DNA of 64,000 nt from Pararhodobacter zhoushanensis (GTDB lineage: Bacteria > Pseudomonadota > Alphaproteobacteria > Rhodobacterales > Rhodobacteraceae), in assembly GCF_025949695.1 (NCBI RefSeq), contig NZ_JAPDFL010000001.1:3289501-3353500 (forward strand). Reading direction: 5' to 3'. Below the pieces are notes generated by a model. That model was not told the DNA's origin. It did not search any database and worked only from the letters and a program-made list of their open reading frames with translations. Shown here piece by piece: positions 1 through 7,532 of this stretch. Both the position numbers and the translations under genes were made by a program. The first letter of the stretch is position 1, and each line of letters begins with the position of its first letter.

Positions 1-4
1 GGGA

Positions 5-26
5 GTCGGGGTGAACCCCGACCTAC
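5..26. repeat. REP-like palindrome
   Basis: A perfect 7-bp hairpin (GTCGGGG, loop TGAA, CCCCGAC) is followed by CTAC. It has the same architecture as the palindromes at 4184-4273, a short stem-loop flanked by CTAC or GTAG, so it probably belongs to the same class of dispersed intergenic repeat. The function is unknown. Confidence 0.5.
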
Positions 27-339
27 GCTTGCTCTTTGTGAATATGCCGCGAAGCGCAGTTTGCTGACGACAAACTCAACTCTGGGCGGCTATGGGCTTG
101 TGAGGAATGCAGGCTAGGTGGGTGTCGTGTATCGCTCTGTGCGCGAAGACGTTTCTGATGAGGCTCGACAATGGCACCTTTCGAACTTCAATTGACGAGC
201 ATTCGCATTCAGCGAGCATTGCGATACCAGGGGAGGGCCACGAGGCCAGCTGCAACCTAAACTTAAGTCAGGCTTCGCGCGCACGAGTGCTGTAGCTTGA
301 TGGTGTTCTCGTTCTCAACAATGTTTGGAAGGAACAATC
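27..339. other. Intergenic stretch without recognisable gene
   Basis: The stretch is less GC-rich than the rest of the window. A 62-codon open frame on the plus strand (107-295) resembles no family I know and lacks a convincing ribosome binding site. No RNA gene, repeat or operator was recognised. Confidence 0.4.
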
Positions 340-702
340 TTGACGACTTTCGGCCGTAAGGCATTTAATTTCATTATTCTGCTAATAATCATGGTGATTT
401 CCTTGATTATTGGCTTCTTGATAAGTGAGGTCTCCCTTCAGTTTCTTTATTCAATCTCCTCAGGAAGGGACGTCGACTTGTCCAACCTGATTGGCTCGGT
501 CTTTTTCTTTCTCGGCTTGTTGTTTCTCCCTGGCTGGATCGTAATCCTAATCTCTTTGTTCCGCTTGAAGTCCCTTGTGACGTTGCGTGATCAGCCACTT
601 TGGTTTCAGATCTTCGCGCTAATTGCCTTTGGCTTCACATTGTTCTCTCTTGAAGTTATCTTGGAATTTGGCAAACCCGAAGTGAGCATAATACTACCAT
701 GA
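340..702 (+). CDS. Small membrane protein of unknown function
   Basis: This encodes about 120 residues with three likely membrane helices: residues 8-35 (a run of Ile, Leu and Val), about 50-75 around LGLLFLPGWIVILISLF, and about 88-108. I do not recognise the family. The TTG at 340 is preferred because GGAAGGA at 327-333 sits about 6 bases before it; a TTG at 325 would lie upstream of that site. Base composition is clearly lower in GC than the downstream housekeeping genes, and the next feature is a transposon relic, so recent acquisition is likely. A small accessory or toxin/immunity-type membrane protein is possible, but nothing proves it. Confidence 0.5.
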   Translation: MTTFGRKAFNFIILLIIMVISLIIGFLISEVSLQFLYSISSGRDVDLSNLIGSVFFFLGLLFLPGWIVILISLFRLKSLVTLRDQPLWFQIFALIAFGFTLFSLEVILEFGKPEVSIILP

Positions 703-710
703 GATATTCT

Positions 711-912
711 AGGCTCAGGACCCATTAATCGGCTTGCGACTGCCCTGCCTGTGTGATTCACGCTCCCGAACTGATGGGGTCATGATGAGCAATCTCTTCT
801 GGCTGACCGACGAGCAGATGGCTCGGCTTCAGCCGTTCTTTCCAAAGAGCCATGGCATGTCGGCCGTCGCACTCGCCGCAACTGTCATGTTCTGGTTATG
901 AGTCCTGACCCT
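711..912 (+). mobile_element. Internally deleted IS5-family element (MITE-like)
   Basis: Imperfect terminal inverted repeats are visible at 711-727 (reading AGGCTCAGGACCCATTAA) and, in reverse complement, at 896-912 (AGGGTCAGGACTCATAA). Between them only about 170 bp remain. The interior keeps the first codons and the last codons of a transposase joined in frame, so this is a short non-autonomous derivative of an IS5-type element. Its right end abuts a truncated DUF3800 reading frame on the other strand, which marks the insertion or deletion point. A clear target duplication was not found. Confidence 0.65.
785..901 (+). pseudogene. IS5-family transposase remnant (N- and C-terminus fused)
   Basis: The 38-codon frame begins MSNLFWLTDEQMARLQPFFP, which I recognise as the N-terminus of IS5-type transposases common in Rhodobacterales. 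After the SHG near residue 24 it continues MSAVALAATVMFWL and stops, which looks like the C-terminal end of the same transposase family. The DDE catalytic core between the two is missing. The join is in frame, so a single internal deletion explains it. The product cannot be an active transposase. Confidence 0.65.
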
Positions 913-989
913 GGTGACTCAGCAGTCCTAATCTTGGACAGGCCTGCCTCTCCACTCTCATCAATAAAAACACGAAACTTGGCGGTCAT
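912..989 (-). pseudogene. Truncated DUF3800 protein, N-terminal stub
   Basis: Reading leftwards from the ATG at 989, 26 codons encode MTAKFRVFIDESGEAGLSK followed by IRTAESP. The phrase VFIDESGEAG is the diagnostic N-terminal motif of DUF3800 proteins, whose acidic residues belong to a nuclease-like fold. A good Shine-Dalgarno (GGAGGG) lies about 7 bases upstream. The frame then runs straight into the right inverted repeat of the IS5-type relic at 912, and the rest of the gene, normally over 200 codons, is absent. DUF3800 proteins are often found in accessory or defence regions, so an island may once have lain here. Confidence 0.6.
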
Positions 990-1028
990 CACAAAGCCCT
1001 CCGCTTACGCTCCGGGCGTTCGCGCCTG

Positions 1029-1071
1029 AAAAGGCTCCACTGGAGCCTTTTCGCCCCGGCAAGAGCCGGGG
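1029..1071 (-). terminator. Tandem hairpins downstream of thyX
   Basis: On the minus strand thyX is followed first by GCCCCGGC-TCTT-GCCGGGGC (1054-1071 region) and then by an 11-bp stem, AAAAGGCTCCA paired with TGGAGCCTTTT (1029-1051), which ends in a T run. The second hairpin has the form of a rho-independent terminator. Confidence 0.7.
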
Positions 1072-1078
1072 CCATCAC

Positions 1079-1984
1079 TCACTCCCAAACCCCCTTAAAT
1101 TCCCGCCACTCGCCCACACTCATCCCCGTGCTCTCGCGCGTCACGTCTTCACCCTTCAGCATCCGCTTCAACGCGTCAACGGCCTTGCCTGACAGGTTCA
1201 CCCCGCCCATCCGGTAATCCTCGAACGCCCCGAACGCCAAAGGCACCCAATCCGCCACCATCGCGGCAATCGCCTCGGCGTAGACGCGGATTTCGTATTG
1301 GGCGTGGGGGTCGGCGCGCAAGCGCAGGAAATGGAAGAGGTTGTGCAGATCGGTCTTCCAATACCATTGCGTATAGATGTTCATCGGCAGGTTCATCCGG
1401 GCCAATTCGCGCGCCAGACCCTGCTGGCCGTCCTGGGACAGCATCTCCTCGTAATGGTCGTACATCTGCGAGGCGTCGGATTTCAGCATTGCCAGCACGC
1501 GGGCGGCCTCGGCCCCTTCCAGCACGGCCCCCCTGCCCTGATTGTTGACGGTGGATTGCGCGGCGAGTTGGGCGGGTTCGGGGATATAGAACTCGCGGTC
1601 GAGGATCGAATAGCGCGCCGAGTACTCATTCACGTTGGCGGTGCGGTGGCGGATCCACTGGCGCGCGACGAAGACCGGGAGTTTGACGTGCAGCTTGATC
1701 TCGCACATCTCGAACGGGGTCGAGTGCCAATGGCGCATCAGGTAGCGGATCAGCCCCTCGTCGTTGGAGACGTGTTTGGTGCCGGCGCCATAGCTGACGC
1801 GGGCGGCCTGCACGATGGCGGCATCGTCGCCCATGTAGTCGATGGCGCGCACGAAGCCGTGGTCCAGCACGGGCTGGGCGGTGTAGAGGTGCTTTTCCAT
1901 CCCCGGGGCGACTGACCGCAATGTGAGTTGCGGGGTTGCGCGCGATGCGGTGATCTCGGCCAGTTGTTCGTCGCTGAGCGGCAT
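1079..1984 (-). CDS. thyX: FAD-dependent thymidylate synthase ThyX
   Basis: ThyX converts dUMP to dTMP with methylenetetrahydrofolate, FAD and NADPH, replacing ThyA. The signature RHRX7S is present at residues 112-122 within [15 protein letters not shown], which binds dUMP and flavin. The 301-residue length fits the long alphaproteobacterial form. The start at 1984 gives [11 protein letters not shown], the expected conserved N-terminus; an upstream in-frame start at 2074 would add 30 residues unlike the family and would run into the divergent DUF817 gene. Tandem hairpins follow the stop. The gene is monocistronic and divergent from the DUF817 gene. Confidence 0.95.
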   Translation of the reverse strand: MPLSDEQLAEITASRATPQLTLRSVAPGMEKHLYTAQPVLDHGFVRAIDYMGDDAAIVQAARVSYGAGTKHVSNDEGLIRYLMRHWHSTPFEMCEIKLHVKLPVFVARQWIRHRTANVNEYSARYSILDREFYIPEPAQLAAQSTVNNQGRGAVLEGAEAARVLAMLKSDASQMYDHYEEMLSQDGQQGLARELARMNLPMNIYTQWYWKTDLHNLFHFLRLRADPHAQYEIRVYAEAIAAMVADWVPLAFGAFEDYRMGGVNLSGKAVDALKRMLKGEDVTRESTGMSVGEWREFKGVWE

Positions 1985-2068
1985 GGGGTATCTTTCTTTT
2001 ACGGGATTCGTTTTGACTACATTTTGCATCACAGCGGGCATGGACCGCAAGAAGAAGGGTCTTGATTG

Positions 2069-3424
2069 ATGCAAGACCGGGGAACGGCGTTTCTGGAGCG
2101 CCGGTTGGGGACTTGGGTGCGCTCACGGATGGGGCGGCATTCGGCGGCGTTTGTGATGTTTGCGCTCAAGCAGGGTTGGGCGGCGCTGTTCGGCATCCTG
2201 TTTCTGGCGGCGCTGATCGTGAGCCGGGCCTTGTGGCAGCCGGACTGGGTGGTGAGCCGGTATGACGCGCTCTTCGTCTTCGCCATCGGCACGCAGGCGC
2301 TGTTTCTGTGGCTGCGGCTGGAGGAGTGGGAGGAGGCCCGCGTCATCGCGCTGTTCCATGTGACGGGCACGGTGATGGAGGTGTTCAAGCTGGCGCAGGG
2401 CTCGTGGGATTACCCCGATGCGGGGGTGTTCGAGATTGCCGGTGTGCCGCTCTTCAGCGGGTTCATGTATGGCTGCGTGGGGTCGTTCATGGCGCGGGTG
2501 ATCCGCATCTTTCACATGCAGTTCGCGCCCTACCCGCCGTTCTGGGCGACGGTGGTGTTGGCGGGCGCGATCTATGCGAATTTCTTCACGCATCATTTCG
2601 GGCCGGATATCCGGGTGGTGCTGTTCGCCGCGACGGTGCTCATGTTCTGGCGCACGCGGATCTGGTTCTTTCCCGGCGCGCGTGCCTACTGGATGCCCCT
2701 GCCGGTCGCCGCGTTCCTGTCGGCATTCTTTCTGTGGCTGGCCGAGAATGTCGGCACGCTGACGCAGACTTGGGTCTATGCCGGGCAACGACATCTGGAT
2801 CTGGTGTCATTGGGCAAGCTGGGGTCGTGGTATCTGCTGCTGTATGTCAGCTTTGTCACCGTCACGCTGGTGATGCGGGATGCGCTGCACCGCGAACCGG
2901 TGCGGCCTGCGGACCGGGAACTTTCTGGCGAAGAGGGGGGCGACATTGCGCGCGGGCGCGTTATCTTCCCCGCACACGGCGTTAAGGAGACACGCATGAG
3001 CACGAAATACCTGCACACCATGGTCCGGGTAAAGGATCTTGAGGCGTCGATGGCGTTCTATGCGCTGCTGGGGCTGAAGCAGACGCGGCGGATGGACAGC
3101 GAACAGGGGCGGTTCAGCCTGATTTTCATGGCCCCCGAAGGCCAGGAGGAATGCCCGGTCGAGCTGACCTGGAACTGGGACGGCGATGACGGGCTGCCTT
3201 CGGACGGGCGGCATTTTGGCCATCTGGCCTATGAGGTCGATGATATCTACGCGATGTGCCAGCATCTGCAGGACAATGGCGTGCTGATCAACCGCCCGCC
3301 GCGGGATGGCCGCATGGCCTTTGTGCGCAGCCCCGACAACATCTCGATCGAACTGCTGCAAAAGGGTGAGGCGAAAGCCCCGGCCGAACCGTGGTCGTCG
3401 ATGCCCAACACCGGCCACTGGTGA
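2069..3424 (+). CDS. DUF817 integral membrane protein, reading frame runs on into gloA
   Basis: The first about 280 residues form a polytopic membrane protein of the DUF817 family, with around eight hydrophobic segments and phrases such as [20 protein letters not shown] and THHFGPDIR; its function is unknown. ATG 2069 is preferred, with GAAGAAGG about 10 bases upstream. In the sequence as given there is no stop at the end of this domain: the frame continues through a low-quality linker (about residues 285-308) directly into glyoxalase I. That linker contains a strong Shine-Dalgarno and an ATG at 2996. A one-base change in the G6 run at 2934-2939 would create a stop either at 2985 or overlapping the gloA start. 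I therefore infer two separate proteins rather than a true fusion. Confidence 0.75.
   Translation: MQDRGTAFLERRLGTWVRSRMGRHSAAFVMFALKQGWAALFGILFLAALIVSRALWQPDWVVSRYDALFVFAIGTQALFLWLRLEEWEEARVIALFHVTGTVMEVFKLAQGSWDYPDAGVFEIAGVPLFSGFMYGCVGSFMARVIRIFHMQFAPYPPFWATVVLAGAIYANFFTHHFGPDIRVVLFAATVLMFWRTRIWFFPGARAYWMPLPVAAFLSAFFLWLAENVGTLTQTWVYAGQRHLDLVSLGKLGSWYLLLYVSFVTVTLVMRDALHREPVRPADRELSGEEGGDIARGRVIFPAHGVKETRMSTKYLHTMVRVKDLEASMAFYALLGLKQTRRMDSEQGRFSLIFMAPEGQEECPVELTWNWDGDDGLPSDGRHFGHLAYEVDDIYAMCQHLQDNGVLINRPPRDGRMAFVRSPDNISIELLQKGEAKAPAEPWSSMPNTGHW
2996..3424 (+). CDS. gloA: Lactoylglutathione lyase (glyoxalase I)
   Basis: The protein isomerises the hemithioacetal of methylglyoxal and glutathione to S-lactoylglutathione in the cytoplasm. 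It has 142 residues, the normal single-domain length. The vicinal-oxygen-chelate metal ligands are visible as His in KYLHTMVRV, Glu in [10 protein letters not shown], His in [10 protein letters not shown] and Glu in [12 protein letters not shown] 2996 is preceded by AAGGAG at 2984-2989 with ideal spacing, which is the main evidence that it is translated on its own although the upstream DUF817 frame is open into it. Confidence 0.9.
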   Translation: MSTKYLHTMVRVKDLEASMAFYALLGLKQTRRMDSEQGRFSLIFMAPEGQEECPVELTWNWDGDDGLPSDGRHFGHLAYEVDDIYAMCQHLQDNGVLINRPPRDGRMAFVRSPDNISIELLQKGEAKAPAEPWSSMPNTGHW

Positions 3425-3431
3425 CCGTGCA

Positions 3432-4156
3432 ATGAACGGGCGCGCGGCCCCTGCCCTGTTGCTCGCGGCGCTGATCGGCGCGGCAGGGCCGGCGGGGGCC
3501 GCGTGTCGACTGGCCTTGGCGCTGGCGTTTGATGTGTCGGCCTCGGTCGATGCACGCGAATACCGGCTGATGATGGACGGCACCGCCGAGGCCTTGCGCG
3601 ACAGCCAGGTGCGGCGGGCGGCGCTGAGCGATCTGCCGATCGCGCTGGCCGCCTATGTCTGGGCCGGGCGGCGCGAGCAGGCGATTGCCGTGGACTGGGT
3701 GCTGATCGAGAGTGAGACGGATCTGGCCGAATTCGCCGACCGGCTGGGGGCTTTCCGCGACCGACAGGCGATCCCCTGAGCATCTGGGGCGGGCGCACCG
3801 GCGTCGGGGCGGCGCTGGCGGCGGGCGGGCGGCTGCTGAGCCGCGCGCCGCTGTGCGATGCGCAGACGATTGATCTGGCGGGGGATGGCGAGTCCAATGA
3901 CGGGCCGGCCTCGGTCCGGCTGGAGGCGGTGACGGTGAATGCGCTGGCCGTGGCCGGGAACATGCCGCTCGATTATGACGGCGCGGTGGACGGGCTGGTG
4001 GGCTGGTACGAGGTCAACATTCTGCAAGGCCCGGGCGCATTTGCGCTGGAGGCGCAGGGGTTTGGCGATTTCGCGCGGGCGATGCGGGTGAAACTGCTGC
4101 GGGAGTTTTCGCCGTTGTTGTTAGGGGCAGTCGGCGGCGGGACGAGGGTGCGGTGA
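3432..4156 (+). CDS. DUF1194 (VWA-like) exported protein, frame interrupted
   Basis: The 5' part encodes a signal peptide followed by CRLALALAFDVSASVDAREY, the metal-site-like DxSxS motif of DUF1194 proteins (von Willebrand A fold). A TGA at 3777 stops this frame after about 115 residues, but the family homology continues in another frame (IWGGRTGVGAALAAGG, then TIDLAGDGESNDGP, then FGDFARAMRVKLLREF) to a stop at 4156. Adding one C to the CCCC run at 3773-3776 restores a continuous protein of about 240 residues, the usual size. The role of the family is not established. The gene starts only 8 bases after the gloA stop and may be cotranscribed with it. Confidence 0.75.
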
Positions 4157-4183
4157 AACCACACCCCAGGGTGGGCGGACGAT

Positions 4184-4273
4184 GGTGCGTTGAAAACGCA
4201 CCCTACGGCGGGGGGGCTACGGTCCGAACGCACCCAACGGGCGTGCATAGGTAGGGTGCGTTTTCAACGCACC
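4184..4273. repeat. Perfect 23-bp inverted repeat of REP-like palindromes
   Basis: Positions 4184-4206 and 4251-4273 are perfect reverse complements. Each copy is itself a hairpin, GGTGCGTT-GAA-AACGCACC, followed by CTAC. The pair lies between the convergent DUF1194 and DUF2254 genes, so it could end transcription from both sides. The stem-plus-CTAC design matches the palindrome at 5-26. Confidence 0.7.
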
Positions 4274-5526
4274 GCCGTTCGCGCCCCGCTCCCCGGCAAC
4301 CGCTGCGTGTCATCGTCCAGCCGCAGCCCGCCTTCGGCGTGGGCGCGGGCGCGCTGGCCCATCGCGCGCGCCGCCGCAGCGAGCCCATCATCGCCGCCCT
4401 CGCCCAGCGCGTTCAACGCGTCCAGCAGTTGTGTCGCAACCTCCAGCATCCCTGCCCCGTCGCGCGCGATGGGGGCAAAAGCGGCCTCGACCATCTCCTC
4501 GGCGGTCCAGGGACGCACATAAACCTCAGGATGGTCAATCACTTCGCGCGGGTCGGCCTGAGACCAGTCCCACAACAGCCGCTCAAGCCGGGTAATCACC
4601 GCAATCGCCGTGCCCGGATCGTTGACAGCAGGCGAGAGCGCGCGCGAGGCGATCTCGCTGAGCACGGTCAAGGTATAGGCCGGGTCCTGCTCGAACGTGC
4701 GGTCATCACCGATCACCAGACAGGACAAAAGCGCGTCGGGGTCGCCGTCGCCGGTGACCTGCAGCACCGGCGCACCGCGCAGCACCGCCTGACCGGGACG
4801 GCGCAGCACCCAGACCGGGCCCTGCGCGCATTCGGCCAACCCCTTGACGTCGATCACCTGCAAGATGCCCGAGCGCCGGGCGGTCAGCGTCGTGACCACA
4901 TCGGGCGTGACGATATCGTCACCCATCGGCGTCGCCCCCAGCGCGGGCTGGCGTCGGTGCGATTTCAGCGCCTTGCGCGCCTGCCCCTCGGCCCGGTCCA
5001 GCGCATCGCCAGTGGTGCCCATCGTGGTCAGATACGAGATCCAGCGGATCAGTGCGAACACCACGGAACCGATCACGGCAAGGGTGACACCCAGCACCAA
5101 GGGCGCCCCCCTGTCGAAACCGGCCTGAAACAGGATGAACGCGGTCAGCGCATAGACAAAAGCCCCGATGAAGATCCCCAGCACCGTCTGGGTCAACGGG
5201 TCCGAGATCATCAGCGTCAGGACGCGCGGCGTGGTGGTCTGCTGCGCCGAGCGGTGCGATTGCACCATGATGCCCAGCGAAAACGTCGACACCGCCAGCA
5301 TGGACGAGGCGAGGATCTCCAGCACCGGCAGCACCGCCTTCGCGCCGATGCGGTCATCCAGCCAAGCAGGCACGAGGGGTGCCGCCAGATGTGCCGCCAT
5401 CACGGCAAGCAAGGCGAGCACTGCAAAACCCGCAACGCGGAGCCAGAGCGCACGACCCAGCCTGCGCAACCAGAGGAGGAGGCGAAACAACGGGCTAGAC
5501 GCGCTGTGCCGGGAAGCCGATCGCAT
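4264..5526 (-). CDS. DUF2254 family membrane protein
   Basis: The product has 420 residues. The N-terminal half carries four hydrophobic segments (about residues 30-50, 66-90, 112-135 and 143-165), and a soluble C-terminal half follows. It includes phrases typical of DUF2254, such as TTTPRVLTLMISDPLTQTVL and ASRALSPAVNDPGTA. The family is described as predicted membrane proteins and has no assigned function. The start at 5526 lies inside the 3' end of the copper-chaperone gene (32-base overlap), so the two genes are probably cotranscribed and translationally coupled. The 3' end reaches into the palindromic repeat at 4251-4273. Confidence 0.8.
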   Translation of the reverse strand: MRSASRHSASSPLFRLLLWLRRLGRALWLRVAGFAVLALLAVMAAHLAAPLVPAWLDDRIGAKAVLPVLEILASSMLAVSTFSLGIMVQSHRSAQQTTTPRVLTLMISDPLTQTVLGIFIGAFVYALTAFILFQAGFDRGAPLVLGVTLAVIGSVVFALIRWISYLTTMGTTGDALDRAEGQARKALKSHRRQPALGATPMGDDIVTPDVVTTLTARRSGILQVIDVKGLAECAQGPVWVLRRPGQAVLRGAPVLQVTGDGDPDALLSCLVIGDDRTFEQDPAYTLTVLSEIASRALSPAVNDPGTAIAVITRLERLLWDWSQADPREVIDHPEVYVRPWTAEEMVEAAFAPIARDGAGMLEVATQLLDALNALGEGGDDGLAAAARAMGQRARAHAEGGLRLDDDTQRLPGSGARTAVR

Positions 5527-5695
5527 CGAGCGCGGCGATCACTGCCGGTTCGGGCGCATCACCGCTGACGGTGACCCGGCGGTGCTCCATATCGAAGGCG
5601 GGCTTGGCCGCCAGCGGCGCAAGCGCCTTGTCAATCGACGCGCGGCAATGGCCGCAGCTCATATCGGGGACGGACAGCGTATAGGCGTGTGCCAT
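5495..5695 (-). CDS. Heavy-metal-associated domain protein, CopZ-like copper chaperone
   Basis: This is a 66-residue single HMA domain with the metal-binding motif MSCGHC (Cys14 and Cys17) and a beta-alpha-beta layout. Proteins of this kind carry Cu(I) to P-type ATPases or act as cytoplasmic buffers. The start at 5695 is chosen because AAAGGAG lies just upstream; an ATG 60 bases further upstream would add an unrelated basic tail. No copper ATPase is present in the window. Its 3' end overlaps the DUF2254 gene. Confidence 0.85.
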   Translation of the reverse strand: MAHAYTLSVPDMSCGHCRASIDKALAPLAAKPAFDMEHRRVTVSGDAPEPAVIAALDAIGFPAQRV

Positions 5696-5788
5696 GGCGG
5701 GCTCCTTTGTTGACGCAACGCTGCGCCGCCGGGCGCGGGGCGTCAAGTCTTCCACCCAGTGGAACGCCCGGACCTGCAGCCGGGTTCC

Positions 5789-6592
5789 TCAACTGCCAAA
5801 CAACCGCGTCGTGCAATCGGCGATGGCGGCTGCGGTCGCGGCGGGAACCGGATAGAGGATATCGGCGACCATGACGCTGCCCTCGGGCAGATCGCCCTGA
5901 ATCCACGCGGCCATCTGGTGCAGCGCCTGCGCGGCTTGCGGGCCGTAACGGCTCGGGTCTGCCTGCGGTGTACCCAGCCGCATGTCGTGCATCGGCGCGG
6001 AGAGGGTGGCCAGATGCGCGGTGAACCCTTGCCACAGCGCCGCATCCGCGTGCAGCGTCGTCACGCCACAAATGCTGCGCGCGATGTCGCGGCCACCAAC
6101 CGTGAGGTAGTCATAAAGCTGCTCGGGCACCTCGGGCGCGACCTGCAGCCAGATCCGCATCAGCGGCACCGAATTGCCGTTCACGCTGGCCTCGCGCATC
6201 GCCATCAACCGCCGGTCCTGACTGATAATCGACCACGCCCCGCCCGGCAGCGCCAGAAACGGCCATGTCGCCACATCGGGGAACGGTGAGGCGTCGGCCT
6301 CGTCCGCCGTGAACTCGAACGTCACCGCCTCCACGCTGATCGCGCCCGAGGCACTGGGCAGCGGCATCGCGCAGCCCTCGGCCGCCGGGCTGGCGGCGCA
6401 GGCCTCCGTCGGTGCGCGCCACAGCACCGAAGCGGCGTGGCCCCCCTCGATGGTCAGCGCCTCGATATTGCCGGGCGCGAGGCCCAGCATATCGCCGACG
6501 GCCATCCAGTGACCGTCCAGAGTCTGGGCCTGAGCCGGCAGTGCCGCCCCGACAAGGGCAGCGAAAACGGCGGTGGGAACGATTCGGTACAT
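5789..6592 (-). CDS. Hypothetical exported protein
   Basis: The product has 267 residues with a clear signal peptide (VPTAVFAALVGAALPAQAQT, cleavage near residue 22) and a mature part without membrane segments. Four or so cysteines (in ACAASPAAEGCAM, SICGV and ADCTTRLF) suggest disulfides in the periplasm. I do not recognise a family. ATG 6592 is preceded by AGGAGG with good spacing. It is transcribed divergently from pyrE and ahead of the copper chaperone gene, with a gap of about 90 bases. Confidence 0.6.
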   Translation of the reverse strand: MYRIVPTAVFAALVGAALPAQAQTLDGHWMAVGDMLGLAPGNIEALTIEGGHAASVLWRAPTEACAASPAAEGCAMPLPSASGAISVEAVTFEFTADEADASPFPDVATWPFLALPGGAWSIISQDRRLMAMREASVNGNSVPLMRIWLQVAPEVPEQLYDYLTVGGRDIARSICGVTTLHADAALWQGFTAHLATLSAPMHDMRLGTPQADPSRYGPQAAQALHQMAAWIQGDLPEGSVMVADILYPVPAATAAAIADCTTRLFGS

Positions 6593-6704
6593 AGCGGGCC
6601 TCCTGTGCGCCCTGATAGCAGCCCGGCCCGTTGTCAGCGAAGGGATTAGCGGCTAGGACGCGGCAGATCCCCGCTTTGCCCCCGATTGCCGCAGGAGTGC
6701 CCAG

Positions 6705-7379
6705 ATGATCCCCGCCACGCACATTGATCCAGCCGTCATGGCCCGCCTCACCGCCCGCATGCTGCTGGATATTCAGGCCGTGCACTTCAACGCGCGCGAG
6801 CCCTTCACCCATGCCAGCGGCAACAAGGCCCCGACCTATATCGACTGCCGCAAGCTGATCAGCTTTCCGCGCATCCGCTCAACGCTGATGGATTTTCTGG
6901 TCGCCAAGGTGATGGGCGACGCCGGGTTTGAAGCCTTCGACAACATCGCCGGTGGCGAGACGGCGGGCATCCCCTTTGCTGCGCTGGTGGCCGAGCGCAT
7001 GGCGCTGCCGATGACCTATGTGCGCAAGAAGCCCAAAGGCTACGGGCGCAACGCCCGCATCGAAGGGCTGATGTCCGAGGGCCAGCGCGTGCTGTTGGTC
7101 GAGGATCTGACCACCGACGGCGGCTCGAAACTCTCCTTCGTCGACGCGATCCGGGAAACCGGGGCCAGCTGCGGCCATACGGCGGTGATCTTCTACTACG
7201 ACATCTTCCCCGAGACCGAACCGCGTCTGGCCGAGCACGGCGTGGCCCTGCATTACCTGTGCACCTGGTGGGACGTTCTGGCCGAAGCCCGTCGCGGCGG
7301 CGATTTCGACACCGAGACGCTGGATTCGGTGGAAACCTTCCTCAAGGCCCCGCGCGACTGGACGCCCCCCAGCCTCTGA
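6705..7379 (+). CDS. pyrE: Orotate phosphoribosyltransferase
   Basis: PyrE joins orotate to PRPP to form OMP in de novo pyrimidine synthesis. The PRPP-binding loop is [14 protein letters not shown] at residues 128-141, and the flexible-loop region around [17 protein letters not shown] is intact. The length of 224 residues is normal. ATG 6705 has CAGGAG about 8 bases upstream. A rho-independent terminator follows at 7452-7482, so pyrE appears to be a single-gene unit here, with no pyrC beside it. Confidence 0.95.
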   Translation: MIPATHIDPAVMARLTARMLLDIQAVHFNAREPFTHASGNKAPTYIDCRKLISFPRIRSTLMDFLVAKVMGDAGFEAFDNIAGGETAGIPFAALVAERMALPMTYVRKKPKGYGRNARIEGLMSEGQRVLLVEDLTTDGGSKLSFVDAIRETGASCGHTAVIFYYDIFPETEPRLAEHGVALHYLCTWWDVLAEARRGGDFDTETLDSVETFLKAPRDWTPPSL

Positions 7380-7451
7380 GCCGGTCCAGTTTCTTTCGCA
7401 ACCCCGCCAGCGGCTTGCGACTTATCCACAGCTCTGCCCCCAAAGATTTCA

Positions 7452-7482
7452 CCCCGGCGCGTTGCCCCACGCGCCGGGGTTT
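7452..7482 (+). terminator. Terminator after pyrE
   Basis: A 10-bp GC-rich stem, CCCCGGCGCG paired with CGCGCCGGGG, has an 8-base loop and is followed by TTT. It lies 70 bases after the pyrE stop and before dnaB. Confidence 0.75.
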
Positions 7483-7532
7483 GGCATAACGGGGCACGCC
7501 CCCCAAAGCCCCCCTTTTGCTTGGATGTCCAG

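Noticed and set aside
107..295. 62-codon frame near the left edge
   Set aside because: No Shine-Dalgarno, no recognisable similarity, and composition not clearly coding.
4184..4273. CRISPR repeats
   Set aside because: Only two copies in inverted orientation and no regular spacers; they are REP-like hairpins. No CRISPR array was found anywhere in the window.
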